A DNA stretch of 64,000 nt from Pseudomonadota bacterium. Lineage in GTDB: Bacteria > Cyanobacteriota > Vampirovibrionia > Obscuribacterales > Obscuribacteraceae. Positions 1 to 8,511 of the stretch are shown here, piece after piece. Every line of letters begins with the position of its first letter. Positions within the stretch are counted from its first letter, which is position 1. Position numbers and translations under genes: made by a program. The DNA lies in contig JAJPGY010000029.1 of NCBI GenBank assembly GCA_021325555.1, positions 1-64,000 of the forward strand, written 5' to 3'. Below the pieces are notes generated by a model. It saw only the letters and a program-made list of their open reading frames with translations. It searched no databases and had not been told where the DNA came from.

Positions 1-92
1 CGATGGAAGCAGCCAAATCGATGGAAGCAGCCAAATCGATGGAAGCAGCCAAATCGATGGAAGTAGCCAAATCGATGGAAGCAGCCAAGCCG
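1..92 (+). repeat. Five tandem 18-bp units encoding MEAAKS
   Basis: The unit atggaagcagccaaatcg begins at 3, 21, 39, 57 and 75. The fourth copy has gaagtagcc and the last ends aagccg. The window starts two bases before the first visible unit, and those two bases (cg) match the end of another unit, so the array continues to the left. Near-identity at the DNA level points to recent slippage expansion. Confidence 0.9.
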
Positions 93-374
93 CCTGAGCC
101 GGTCCAGTCGACCGAGACCGCGAAGCGGGCGGAAGCCGCGCACTCGCCACCAGAAGTAGCTACGGACTACAAGGAGATGACGGCCGGGCAGGCTCTTGAT
201 CTTCTGTTGCGCGTCGTAGAGCAAAACCTGGAGCAACTCGCCCGGTCCGGCGCTGAGGCTTTCACCCGGCGCGACATGAAGGCTGCCGAGGAGGTGTTGA
301 GACGCAGCTCCACGCTGGGCGCGTTCAAGGACCAGGTCATCGCGCTCAGCAAGCAGTGGAAAGAGCTGCTCTAG
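1..374 (+). CDS. C-terminal part of a hexapeptide-repeat protein of unknown function (5' truncated)
   Basis: The frame is open from the window edge and ends with TAG at 374, so the true start is upstream. The visible part begins inside five copies of the hexapeptide MEAAKS. A Pro/Glu-rich linker follows (roughly visible residues 29-52). The last 70 residues or so, from TAGQALDLLL to the end, look helical and leucine-rich, ending LSKQWKELL. The repeat would form a charged, flexible or helical stalk. I recognise no family and no catalytic motif. Being repetitive, the stalk could vary in length between strains. Confidence is high that it is coding, and low on role. Confidence 0.7.
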   Translation, partial: MEAAKSMEAAKSMEAAKSMEVAKSMEAAKPPEPVQSTETAKRAEAAHSPPEVATDYKEMTAGQALDLLLRVVEQNLEQLARSGAEAFTRRDMKAAEEVLRRSSTLGAFKDQVIALSKQWKELL

Positions 375-407
375 CCGGTTCCGGGCGCGAAGCGCGTACC
401 GGCGGCT

Positions 408-713
408 TCAGATGGCCTCCCGCAGGCGGCGCAGGTGCTGATTCACTTTGTCCCGGGAAAGCCCGGTGTGATTGCAGAAGGTTCTCCAGCCCACGTCGAT
501 GACGTCCTCCCAGTGGGCGAGGAAGATGTCCCTGTTCAGGTAATCCTTGCCCAGCTCGTAGGAATAGTCGGCGAGGATGGCCTTGGCCATGTCATGCTGC
601 ACCATGTGCTGCAGGTCAAACCACTGCTCCTCCAGGGCAAGCTCGAACAGTGTCGCCAGAAACTCCTTCTGCTGGTAGCGGCTTTCAGCCAGTTCACGCA
701 ATCGCTCTTCCAT
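408..713 (-). CDS. Small helical protein, unknown function
   Basis: This is a 101-residue protein. A purine-rich ribosome-binding site (caggggg) sits 4 nt before the ATG, which favours this strand over the overlapping plus-strand frame at 435-821. The sequence is mostly helical with many Glu/Leu/Trp residues. The end (LSRDKVNQHLRRLREAI) could be the recognition helix of a helix-turn-helix, so a small DNA-binding or adaptor role is possible. I see no enzyme motif and cannot assign a family. It is transcribed away from the aminotransferase gene, with the AT-rich stretch around 795-850 between them as the likely divergent promoter region. Confidence 0.6.
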   Translation of the reverse strand: MEERLRELAESRYQQKEFLATLFELALEEQWFDLQHMVQHDMAKAILADYSYELGKDYLNRDIFLAHWEDVIDVGWRTFCNHTGLSRDKVNQHLRRLREAI

Positions 714-934
714 GTGACCCCCTGCCAGGCACCGGGTGTTCTCGCAGGTACCTCTGCTGCTTCTTCCCGGCTTCTCCGGCGCGCTCCCGGCTCATCATTA
801 AATTATCATAAAGTTTTGTAAACCAGAATACCAGCGGCAAAAATTTCATCTTGTTTACCTCAGCCGACCCGGCCAGTCGCCGTCATATAATGTGCCGCGG
901 TGCCGATCGTCTCTTTTCTTCCGAAGGCCGCATC

Positions 935-2290
935 GTGTCCAGCTTTTTCTTCCGCAACCTGAAGCGATCCTATCCAACCGTGTCAACCGGATCCGGTGTC
1001 TGGGTGCGCGATACGGCCGGGAACACATATCTGGACGCGTCGAGCGGGGCGATTGTTGCCAACCTCGGGCACGGGGTGGAGGAGATCAATCAGGCAATCT
1101 GCGCTCAACTTTCGCAGATCGCCTTCGCGCACACCTCGCAGTTTGTCAGCCAGGCCGGGCTCGACCTGGCCGCCAGGATTGGCGCCCTTGCGCCGCCGGT
1201 CTTCAGGCGGGGCGCGCGCGTTTATTTCACGTCGGGCGGATCGGAGTCGGTGGAGACGGCGCTCAAAATGGCTCGCGCGTACTTCGTCGAGCTGGGTCAG
1301 GATTCGCGAGCGACCGTGATCTCGCGCCGGAGCAGCTACCACGGCAGCACCGCCGGCGCGCTTGCGGCGACCGGGCACCCGGCTCGCCGCAAGCCTTATC
1401 TGCCCTTGCTGAAAGAGCAGCCGCACATAAGCCCGGCCTATTCCTATCGTTGCCGGTGCGGCGCCGCCGGCTCCTGCGAAAGCGCCGCCTGCACGCTGGC
1501 GCTGGCCGACGAGCTGGAGCAGGCGATCCTGGCTGCCGGGCCCGAGCGCGTGATGGCATTTATCGCCGAGCCGATCGTCGGCGCGGCGCTCGGGGCGGCG
1601 GTGCCAGGCCCCCTGTACTGGCCGCGAGTGAGGGAGATCTGCACCAGATACGGTGTGCTCCTCATCGCCGATGAGGTGATGACCGGGCTCGGCAGAACCG
1701 GCGCCAACTTCGGTGTCGATCTCTGGGGCGTGGAGCCGGACATAATCGCCCTCGGCAAAGGGCTTGCAGCCGGCTATCTGCCACTAGGGGCGGTGCTTGC
1801 CGCCGGGCACGTGGTCGCAGCCTTCGAGAGCAACAGCGGCGTCTTCGAGCACGGCTTTACCTACAGCGGGCACCCAGCCGCCTGTGCGGCCGGACTGGCC
1901 GCCACCACCATCCTGACGCGCGAGGGTCTGGTGCAGAAGGTATCCGCGCAAGAGCGGGAATTTTTCGCTCGCCTCAATGAGCTGCGGCGCTTTGATGTCG
2001 TGGGCGATGTGCGCGGGCGCGGTTTTATGGCCGGGATCGAGCTGGTAAAGGACAGGGACACGAAAGAGCCGCATCCGGCCGCTATGAGAATTTCGCAGCT
2101 GGTCGCGCGGGAGTCGGCAGCCCGGGGTTTGCTCATCTATCCGGGCTCCGGATCGATAGACGGCCACAACGGCGATCACGTCATGATCGCGCCGCCGTTT
2201 ACGATCACGGATGCGGAGATGGACGAGCTCTTCCTGCGCCTGGGCCAAACGCTGGAGATCGTCACCGCATCTGTTCTTTCCCGGGCCTGA
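935..2290 (+). CDS. Class III (omega) PLP-dependent aminotransferase
   Basis: Transfers an amino group with pyridoxal phosphate; the natural substrate cannot be read from sequence. The fold-type I signature is clear: ADEVMTGLGRTG with the PLP-contacting Asp near residue 246, and the Schiff-base Lys in ALGKGLAAGY near residue 275. A Cys-rich insertion (YRCRCGAAGSCESAAC) corresponds to a segment known from the B. subtilis YhxA-like branch of the family. I chose GTG 935 because it gives the usual N-terminus (SSFFFRNLKRSYP) and has GAAGG 7 nt upstream. Earlier starts at TTG 851 and ATG 890 lack a ribosome-binding site. The gene stands alone. Family assignment is firm; substrate is open. Confidence 0.9.
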   Translation: MSSFFFRNLKRSYPTVSTGSGVWVRDTAGNTYLDASSGAIVANLGHGVEEINQAICAQLSQIAFAHTSQFVSQAGLDLAARIGALAPPVFRRGARVYFTSGGSESVETALKMARAYFVELGQDSRATVISRRSSYHGSTAGALAATGHPARRKPYLPLLKEQPHISPAYSYRCRCGAAGSCESAACTLALADELEQAILAAGPERVMAFIAEPIVGAALGAAVPGPLYWPRVREICTRYGVLLIADEVMTGLGRTGANFGVDLWGVEPDIIALGKGLAAGYLPLGAVLAAGHVVAAFESNSGVFEHGFTYSGHPAACAAGLAATTILTREGLVQKVSAQEREFFARLNELRRFDVVGDVRGRGFMAGIELVKDRDTKEPHPAAMRISQLVARESAARGLLIYPGSGSIDGHNGDHVMIAPPFTITDAEMDELFLRLGQTLEIVTASVLSRA

Positions 2291-2302
2291 CCGTTTTCCA
2301 AG

Positions 2303-2333
2303 GGCGGGCGTCCCGCCGGCGCCCCGGCGGGGC
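2303..2333. repeat. Pair of GC palindromes (REP-like) after the aminotransferase
   Basis: There are two adjacent hairpins: GGCGGG/CCCGCC (2303-2317, loop 3) and GCCCC/GGGGC (2321-2333, loop 3). The second is followed by ttcttct, so the pair may act as a weak terminator for the upstream gene. The GGGCGGGCGTCCCGCC core resembles other palindromes in this window (near 25102, 25400, 39300, 49017). Confidence 0.5.
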
Positions 2334-2399
2334 TTCTTCTGGGCGTGACAAAATGGATACGGGTGCCGACCCGGGTGAGCGGGGCCAGGCGGTGAGGTC

Positions 2400-3458
2400 A
2401 TGCAGCGCGCGCTGATAGTCGTTCTCTTACTGACGCTTGGCGCCTTTGCGCCGGCGCCGGCGCAGCCGGAGGGCTCGCTCGTCGATGACGTGCAGGCCCT
2501 GGAGCGGGCTCTCGCCCTGCCCGAAGGTTCGCAGGCGCCGGTAGTGGAGCGGGTGGCGGCCCTCGAGCAGAGGGTATTCGGGCAGATCCGGGGCGGCCCG
2601 GTGCTGGAGAGGGTGGCGGCCCTGAAAGCGGCTGCTCACGCCCGTGCCAGGCCGGGAGCGCCAGCGGTAGCGCCGGCCGGGCACAACGGTTGCCCTGCCG
2701 CCGCGCTGCCGGGCAGTCCCGGCCGGGCGCCCGGGCAGGGGGCTTCGGTGGTGCGCGCGCCCGCGCAGGATCCACTCGCCCTGGTTGATGTTTTCCCGCC
2801 GCAGTTCGTGCGGATCGACCCGCCCAACGCCCGGATCAAAACCAGCGGGGACTATTTCCCGGAGGTGATGAAGGCCACGGGGGGAAGGATATTTCGTTTC
2901 AAGACGGTGCCGATTCCGGTGTTCATCACGCCCTTCCCTGATGCCGATTTCACCGACTCCGTGGTTCGCGGTTTCGAGAGCTGGGAGGATACGACCAGCG
3001 GGCTGGTCCGCTTCGTTCAGGTGGCGCAGCCGGACGAGGCTCGCATCAAGGTAACGTGGAGGCATCTGGGGTTAGCCTCCCGGAGCGGCGGTTGCCTGCT
3101 CGGCGCGCACACGATCACCAGGTGGAAGACCAGGCCCCCCGGGTCTCTGTCCGTGTTGAGCGTAGGCCTGGTGCCGGTGCCGCTATACATGCCGAAGGTG
3201 GGACCGAAGTACTCCGTGCCGCCACAGGTGATTGAGGTCAACCTCGACCTCATCGCGCAGAAGGACCCCGAGATTCGCTACCAGGTGCTGCAGAACATCG
3301 TGACGCACGAGCTCGGTCATGCCCTGGGCATCCTCGGTCACAGCCCCGATCGAAAGGACATGATGTATCCGGTGACCGACGAGCACTCCCGCCTGTCACC
3401 GCGGGACATAAATACAATCACCAGGATCTACGCGCAGAAGGTCAACGTGCCGCTTTAA
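2400..3458 (+). CDS. Secreted matrixin-like zinc metalloprotease (M10A type)
   Basis: A 352-residue protein with a signal peptide (MQRALIVVLLLTLGAFAPAPA). Two related helical units follow (PVVERVAALEQRVFGQ and PVLERVAALK, about residues 46-80), a pattern I associate with secreted proteins of the Cyanobacteria/Vampirovibrionia group. A Pro/Ala-rich stretch then leads to the protease domain. The zinc site is complete: HELGHALGILGH with His303, His307 and His313 and catalytic Glu304, then DMMYPV as the Met-turn. It probably cleaves proteins outside the cytoplasm or remodels envelope partners; the substrate is unknown. ATG 2400 has a GGTGAGG site just upstream. No inhibitor or transporter gene is adjacent. 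Confidence 0.85.
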   Translation: MQRALIVVLLLTLGAFAPAPAQPEGSLVDDVQALERALALPEGSQAPVVERVAALEQRVFGQIRGGPVLERVAALKAAAHARARPGAPAVAPAGHNGCPAAALPGSPGRAPGQGASVVRAPAQDPLALVDVFPPQFVRIDPPNARIKTSGDYFPEVMKATGGRIFRFKTVPIPVFITPFPDADFTDSVVRGFESWEDTTSGLVRFVQVAQPDEARIKVTWRHLGLASRSGGCLLGAHTITRWKTRPPGSLSVLSVGLVPVPLYMPKVGPKYSVPPQVIEVNLDLIAQKDPEIRYQVLQNIVTHELGHALGILGHSPDRKDMMYPVTDEHSRLSPRDINTITRIYAQKVNVPL

Positions 3459-3468
3459 CGCGCCCGGC

Positions 3469-4158
3469 CTATTGATACTGATAGGGCGCGATGCCGTATC
3501 GCTCCCGCAGCTGCTGGTCGAGGCTCTGGATTGATTGGTTCAAGGCCTCCAGGTCCTGCTTGCGCTGCATCAGCCCCGCCGCTATCGGCTGCCCTGTGTT
3601 TTGATCCGGGGCCAGGAGATTGTCCTGCACCTTCAGGTAATCGATGAACAGGTTGCCGGCCGTGACGAAGTAACGGTAATAGCCGCGCTGCAGCTCTCCG
3701 GTCTCCGGAATCAAGGGAAGCTGCTTCAAGGATTGCGTGGCCTGGCGGTAGCGGTTGACCATCGATGTCAGAAGCTGCCGCGCCTGCATCTTCTCCTGTC
3801 CGGGCACGAAGACGGCGGTTATCTTCGAGAGAAAGTAGTCGGCCTGCTGGCGCTCGCGCGGGTTCATCTGAGCCCGGCGCCTGATCTGGTCGTATTGCTG
3901 AAACCACTGCCCGACGCGAGCGGTGCTTGCCGCCGGCTGCGCCCCCTGGCGCCCGGCAAAGGAACCCGGGACCGTGTACCCTTGCGGCGGCCCGCCGTAG
4001 CTCGTATCGTATGCCCCCGAGCCTGCCGGCGCTCCGTAGGCGCCAGGAGCGGCAGCAGGCGGATCGCTCGGGTAATACTGGGCGCCGGCCGGTGAGCTCT
4101 TGAGCAAGAACGCCCAGGTGAGCGCCGCAGCTACCGCGGCAGCCAGTCTAAAGTTCAT
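3469..4158 (-). CDS. Exported protein of unknown function
   Basis: Start ATG 4158 is chosen because GGGAGG lies 7 nt upstream and the product then opens with a signal peptide (MNFRLAAAVAAALTWAFLLKSSPAGA). The longer frame from 4230 lacks this. Next comes a Pro/Gly/Tyr-rich low-complexity region (about residues 27-75). After it is a helical domain with QQYDQIRRRAQMNPRERQQADYF and DLEALNQSIQSLDQQLRERYG, suggesting a coiled-coil end. I recognise no family. It converges with the metalloprotease gene, with 10 bases between the two stops. Confidence 0.7.
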   Translation of the reverse strand: MNFRLAAAVAAALTWAFLLKSSPAGAQYYPSDPPAAAPGAYGAPAGSGAYDTSYGGPPQGYTVPGSFAGRQGAQPAASTARVGQWFQQYDQIRRRAQMNPRERQQADYFLSKITAVFVPGQEKMQARQLLTSMVNRYRQATQSLKQLPLIPETGELQRGYYRYFVTAGNLFIDYLKVQDNLLAPDQNTGQPIAAGLMQRKQDLEALNQSIQSLDQQLRERYGIAPYQYQ

Positions 4159-4314
4159 CACGCCACCTCCCGACCGCAAGACCGATCCGTCTATCTTATA
4201 GTAATGGTATCCGGCAATAGGCTTATTCACTTGTTTTTCCCGGGTGACTTAACATATGTGGTCGGGCTGATTCCACATCGAGGGTAGACGAAGTGTCGGG
4301 AGGGATGTTTCTCA

Positions 4315-5013
4315 ATGACCATTCTGGTAGCCGTGAAGAAAAAGGGTCGCGTTTTCATGGGCGCGGATCGCATCGTCACCTTCGGCAGCGAGTATTTCAC
4401 CGATCTTGCCGACGGCTCGAAGATTATGAAGCTGAAGCATGCCTATCTTGCCACAAGCGGCTATTCGCTTCTGGACAACATCGTCGAGCATCTGCATGAG
4501 ACGAACCACAAGATGATGGCCAACGCCTTCAAGAGCCGCGCGCAGGTATTCGGCTTTTTTCTCGAGCTGTATTCGGAGCTGAAGAAATCGTACACGCTCG
4601 TCGACACCGGCAAAGAGACCTTCGCCGGCATCTACAACAGCTTCATGGTGGTGACGCCCGAGAATATCTTCGGCGTCGCCAACAACCTGAGCGTCAGCCA
4701 GTACGAGCGGTTTGCTTGCCTGGGAGCAGGATCGGATTACGCGCTCGGTTGCCTGTACGGCGTCTATGACAGCATCGACGATGGCTTCGAGCTCTGCCGG
4801 CTGGGACTGGAAGCGGCCTGCCACTTCTCCGTCTACTGCAAGGAGCCGCTGGACATCATCGAGGTGAAGGCGGAGGACTTCGGCGTTCGCCGCCCGAGAG
4901 GGTACAAGTCGCACGGCAGGGCGTTGAAGACGGTAGCCAAGCGCAAGACGCCGGGCAACCTGCTGCGGGCGAAAAAGAGCTCGCCGGACAAGAGATCCAG
5001 GAAAAGATCTTGA
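4315..5013 (+). CDS. HslV/proteasome-beta-like Ntn hydrolase
   Basis: The 232-residue product begins MTILVAVKKKGRVFMGADR, matching the N-terminus of HslV and proteasome beta subunits. Met removal would expose Thr2 as the N-terminal nucleophile. Asp18 and Lys36 (in GSKIMKL) sit where the catalytic Asp and Lys of the family lie, and ATSG follows as in the core strands. GAGSDYALGCLYGVYDS matches the later conserved glycine-rich turn. A basic C-terminal tail (about residues 190-232) is not part of the usual fold. No HslU, ClpX or other AAA+ partner is present in the window. The GGGAGG upstream is rather far (12 nt). It may be an ATP-independent peptidase or an Anbu-like ring. The fold call is good; activity is inferred. 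Confidence 0.75.
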   Translation: MTILVAVKKKGRVFMGADRIVTFGSEYFTDLADGSKIMKLKHAYLATSGYSLLDNIVEHLHETNHKMMANAFKSRAQVFGFFLELYSELKKSYTLVDTGKETFAGIYNSFMVVTPENIFGVANNLSVSQYERFACLGAGSDYALGCLYGVYDSIDDGFELCRLGLEAACHFSVYCKEPLDIIEVKAEDFGVRRPRGYKSHGRALKTVAKRKTPGNLLRAKKSSPDKRSRKRS

Positions 5014-5088
5014 GCGCCTCTGTTCTGTGCCTGAACTTTTTGCGCTTGCCGGGCGTCTATTATGTAAGCAGGCGCCTGAGGTGACGGG

Positions 5089-5907
5089 ATGGTTTCGGTT
5101 CGGCAAGAAAAGTCGCGACAGGATTCGATAGCCGAGGAGATCGCCCGGCGGCTGGTGGAGCAGCTGCAGCCGGACAGGATTTACCTTTTCGGCTCGCGCA
5201 GCAGGGGGGACTTCCGAAAGACCAGCGATTACGACTTCCTGGCGATCGTACCGGACGGGACGCCGCCGGAGGCGCGCAGGGTGCGGCACGACATTGGCAA
5301 GATGGGCGAGGAATACGTGGCGGTGGACGTGAAAATCTACACGAGATCGCGCTTTGACAGGCAGCTGCATCTCGAGGCTTCCATGCCGTCTACCGTCTTG
5401 CGGGAAGGCAAACTTCTTTACGCCAGAGGCGCCTATGTCCCGGCAAGCGCTAAGGGAAAGGGCGAGGGCACGCTGGCCGTGCTCGAAGGCGCCGGGCGGG
5501 CCGAAGACGAGGTGCTGGTTGAGAATACCCGCGATTGGCTGCGCAAGGCAAAAAACGACCTCAGCGCGGCGACGCTGCTGGCCTGCGACTCGCCAGAGCT
5601 CAACGATGAGTCGCTTTTTCACAGCCAGCAGGCGGTGGAAAAGGCGGTGAAAGCCTTCCTGGTCTGGAACGACAAGCCGGGCACAAAGATCCACGATCTC
5701 CGCGAGTTGTGCGCCGACTGCATCGCCCTTGACCGATCGCTGGAGCCGGTTCTGCAGCGCAGTTATGATCTTGCCGTCTGGTGCACGGCCGGGCGTTACC
5801 CGGGCGAGGCTCCGGATACGAGCATAACGGAAGCGCAGGACGGGCTGGCGATTGCGCGCGCCGTTGTCGAGGCGATTGTGCAGAGGCTGCCGGCATCACT
5901 TGAGTAA
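5089..5907 (+). CDS. Fused nucleotidyltransferase (MNT) and HEPN domain protein
   Basis: The N-terminal half is a minimal nucleotidyltransferase: GSRSRGD (residues 35-41), SDYD (46-49) and the third acidic residue in VDVKIY (Asp80). The C-terminal half (from about residue 147) is a HEPN domain of the PF05168 kind: WLRKAKNDLSAATLL, then SQQAVEKAVKAFL, then TKIHDLREL. These domains are usually separate neighbouring genes forming toxin-antitoxin pairs, in which MNT can AMPylate and silence the HEPN RNase. Here they form one 272-residue chain, so antitoxin and toxin modules would be in cis. It could instead be a housekeeping nucleotidyltransferase. GAGG lies 7 nt before the ATG. The end overlaps the end of aroA by 12 bases on the other strand. 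Confidence 0.8.
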   Translation: MVSVRQEKSRQDSIAEEIARRLVEQLQPDRIYLFGSRSRGDFRKTSDYDFLAIVPDGTPPEARRVRHDIGKMGEEYVAVDVKIYTRSRFDRQLHLEASMPSTVLREGKLLYARGAYVPASAKGKGEGTLAVLEGAGRAEDEVLVENTRDWLRKAKNDLSAATLLACDSPELNDESLFHSQQAVEKAVKAFLVWNDKPGTKIHDLRELCADCIALDRSLEPVLQRSYDLAVWCTAGRYPGEAPDTSITEAQDGLAIARAVVEAIVQRLPASLE

Positions 5908-7212
5908 GCTTTTCAGGTCGCTTTCAAATGATGGATATGATATGGCGACGCAGGCGGTGTCGTCGATGGAAAGCGGCGTGTCGCAGACCAGCCCGGCGAT
6001 GATTGCGGTCATGGCCAGGCGGTGGTCGCCGAAGGTCGTCCAGGCCGAACCGCCGGGCAGATGTGCCTGGCCTTGAATGTCGAAGCCGTCCTCGTATTCG
6101 GTAACGCCGGCGCCGGCGGCGCGGAGGTTCAAGACGATCGCCTTCAGACGGTCGCTTTCCTTGACGCGCAGCTCGGCGGCGCCGCGCACGGAGAAGAGGC
6201 CGTCGCACAGCGCGCCGGCCAGGGAGAGGATCGGGAGCTCGTCGATGCCGGCCGAGATGATGTCACCGCCGACGGTGGTGCCCTTCAAGCGCCCGGCGAA
6301 CGTGACGGCGATGTCAGCCACCGGCTCACCGGATACGGTCCGCTCATGCTCGAGGGTCACTGACGCTCCCATCGCCCTTAGCACATCGACAATCAACCGC
6401 CTGCCCGGGTTCACCCCGACAGCAGGCAGCACGATCCCGGAGCCCGGCAGCAGCGCCGCCGCCACCATGAAAAACGCCGCCGACGAGATGTCCGCGGGCA
6501 CGTCGATGTGAAAGGGGGCGATTGGGGCGGTCAATTGCTGCACCGTAATCGAGCCGGCGCCGTTTGCCTGGAAGGGAACGCCGATGTGCCGGAACATGCG
6601 CTCCGTGTGATCGCGCGGGGTGCCGGGAACGGTGACCGTGGTTCGTCCTTGTGCCTGCAAGCCGGCGATCAGGAGCGCGGTTTGCACCTGGGCCGAGGCT
6701 ACCGGCGCCGTGTAGTCGATGCCTGCCAGCTTGCCGCCGCTGACGGCGTAGGGCGCGTAGCCCTCGCGGCTCTGATATTGCACGCAGGCGCCCATGCGGC
6801 AGAGCGGGTCGAGCACCCGTGACATCGGTCGCCCGCGCAGCGACTCGTCGCCGTCGAAGCTCGTCACGAAGGGCAGACCGGCCGCCAGACCGGAGAGAAG
6901 ACGAATCGTCGTGCCGCTGTTGCCGGCATACAGCGGCCGGCTGGATTGCCTCAGCCCCGCTAATCCCGGGCTGGCGACCGCGATCTTGCCCGGCTCGCCT
7001 TTGGCAACCCCCGGCAGCCCTTTGTCCGGCTCGACGGTCAGCCCCAGCGCTTGCAGGCAGGCGATGGTGCTGCGGCAGTCCTGGGCGGGGGAGAGCCCGG
7101 ATATGGTCGAGCGGCCGCTTGTCAGGGCGGCAAAAACCAGGGCACGGTGTGTAATCGATTTGTCGCCGGGAGCCTTGAGCTCACCGGAAATCCTGGGTTG
7201 CAACTGCTTCAT
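5896..7212 (-). CDS. aroA: 3-phosphoshikimate 1-carboxyvinyltransferase (EPSP synthase)
   Basis: Sixth step of the shikimate pathway: joins shikimate-3-phosphate and PEP to give EPSP in the cytoplasm. The 438-residue length is normal. Visible motifs are GDKSITHRA (substrate and PEP-binding Lys18), GNSGTTIRLLSG, the loop DGDESLRGRPM, and near the end LRVKESDRL. The gene is transcribed away from aroC across an 84-bp gap, so the two probably share a divergent promoter region. Within that gap the only small frame (14 codons) has no run of aromatic codons, so I see no attenuator here. Confidence 0.96.
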   Translation of the reverse strand: MKQLQPRISGELKAPGDKSITHRALVFAALTSGRSTISGLSPAQDCRSTIACLQALGLTVEPDKGLPGVAKGEPGKIAVASPGLAGLRQSSRPLYAGNSGTTIRLLSGLAAGLPFVTSFDGDESLRGRPMSRVLDPLCRMGACVQYQSREGYAPYAVSGGKLAGIDYTAPVASAQVQTALLIAGLQAQGRTTVTVPGTPRDHTERMFRHIGVPFQANGAGSITVQQLTAPIAPFHIDVPADISSAAFFMVAAALLPGSGIVLPAVGVNPGRRLIVDVLRAMGASVTLEHERTVSGEPVADIAVTFAGRLKGTTVGGDIISAGIDELPILSLAGALCDGLFSVRGAAELRVKESDRLKAIVLNLRAAGAGVTEYEDGFDIQGQAHLPGGSAWTTFGDHRLAMTAIIAGLVCDTPLSIDDTACVAISYPSFESDLKSLLK

Positions 7213-7296
7213 CGCCGGTACCGGATCTCCGCAGAGCCAAGTATAGCGATGTTATATGATCTAAGGCGCGTGAACGGCCCGCGGAGCATTTAACTG

Positions 7297-8511
7297 GTGT
7301 TACGCTTTTTGACATCTGGTGAGTCTCACGGCCAGGCGCTGATTGCCATTCTCGACGGAATTCCGGCTGGAATGCCGCTCGATGTCGCCCGCGTCGACGA
7401 GGAGCTCCGGCGCAGGCAGCAGGGTTACGGGCGCGGGGCCCGGCAGAAGATTGAGAGCGATCGGGTGGAGATTGTCGGCGGCGTTCGGCATGGTATCACG
7501 TCCGGTGCGCCAATCGGCTTGCTGATCAAGAACAAGGACTGGGATAACTGGCGCTTTGTCATGTCCGCCGAGCCGATCGACGAGCAGGCTGACGAGGCCG
7601 CCGCCCAGCTGGCCAGGAAAGCGATCGAGCGTTTTCGGCCCGGGCATGCCGATCTTGCCGGCACCCTGAAGTTTCGCCAGCGGGACATCCGCGACGTGCT
7701 CGAGCGGGCGTCGGCTCGCGAGACGGCGGCAAGGGTGGCGGTCGGCGCCGTCTGCCAGCAGCTCCTGGGGCAGTTCGGCATCAAGCTGGCCGCGCATGTC
7801 GTTCAGGTAGGAACTGTGCGGGCGGACGCTGACCTGAAGGCGGTCGATCTTGATGAGCTGGACCGAGCGGTGGCCGCCTCCGAGATGTTCTGCGCCGACC
7901 GGGCGGCCGAGGAGCAGATGAAGGAGCTCGTCAAGCGGACGTGGCAGGAGGGCGACAGCCTGGGCGGGGTGGTGGAGGTGCTCGCCGAGGGGCTGCCGGT
8001 GGGGCTGGGCAGCTACACGCAGTGGGACAGGCGGCTGGACGGGCAGCTTGGACAGGCGCTGATGAGCGTCCAGGCGATGAAGGCCGTGGAGATAGGCGAC
8101 GGCGTGGACAGCGCGGGCCGGACCGGTTCGGCGGTGCACGATCCGATAATGCCCGCCGGCCCGACCAGCACAGCCCTGCCGTTCACCCGCCCGACCAACC
8201 ACGCCGGGGGGATCGAGGGCGGCATGACCAACGGCGAGCGCCTGCGGGTACGCGCCTACATGAAGCCGATTCCGACCCTGCGCAACGGGCTGCCGTCGGT
8301 GTCCTTCCCGGGATTCCAGGCCGGCACCGCCCATTTTGAAAGATCGGACGTATGTGCTATTTCTGCCGCTTCGGTGGTATGTAAGGCCATGGTGGCTTTT
8401 GTGCTTGCGCGAGCGCTTGTTGACAAGTTCGGAGGGGACACGATCGCGGATATGAAGGCGTCCTATGACCGGTACCTCGAACATTGCCGCCACCCGGGCG
8501 GCCAGGAATGA
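7297..8511 (+). CDS. aroC: Chorismate synthase
   Basis: Converts EPSP to chorismate with reduced FMN. The start is GTG 7297 (MLRFLTSGESHG, the standard N-terminus), with GGAG about 10 nt upstream. Conserved blocks visible are RRRQQGYGRGARQKIESD, RPGHADLAGTLKF, RASARETAARVA and GGIEGGMTNGE. The length of 404 residues is typical of the group that lacks the long inserts. It is the first gene of aroC-aroB-pheA on the plus strand; a 157-bp spacer separates it from aroB. Confidence 0.96.
   Translation: MLRFLTSGESHGQALIAILDGIPAGMPLDVARVDEELRRRQQGYGRGARQKIESDRVEIVGGVRHGITSGAPIGLLIKNKDWDNWRFVMSAEPIDEQADEAAAQLARKAIERFRPGHADLAGTLKFRQRDIRDVLERASARETAARVAVGAVCQQLLGQFGIKLAAHVVQVGTVRADADLKAVDLDELDRAVAASEMFCADRAAEEQMKELVKRTWQEGDSLGGVVEVLAEGLPVGLGSYTQWDRRLDGQLGQALMSVQAMKAVEIGDGVDSAGRTGSAVHDPIMPAGPTSTALPFTRPTNHAGGIEGGMTNGERLRVRAYMKPIPTLRNGLPSVSFPGFQAGTAHFERSDVCAISAASVVCKAMVAFVLARALVDKFGGDTIADMKASYDRYLEHCRHPGGQE

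Noticed and set aside
1..92. CRISPR-like array
   Set aside because: Units are contiguous without spacers and translate in frame, so this is a coding tandem repeat.
435..821. Plus-strand ORF of 128 codons
   Set aside because: It overlaps the minus-strand gene at 408-713, which has a clear ribosome-binding site, and its sequence has no recognisable pattern.
7213..7296. Attenuator in the aroA-aroC gap
   Set aside because: The only short frame (14 codons, MLYDLRRVNGPRSI) has one aromatic codon, and there is no terminator hairpin with a T-run.
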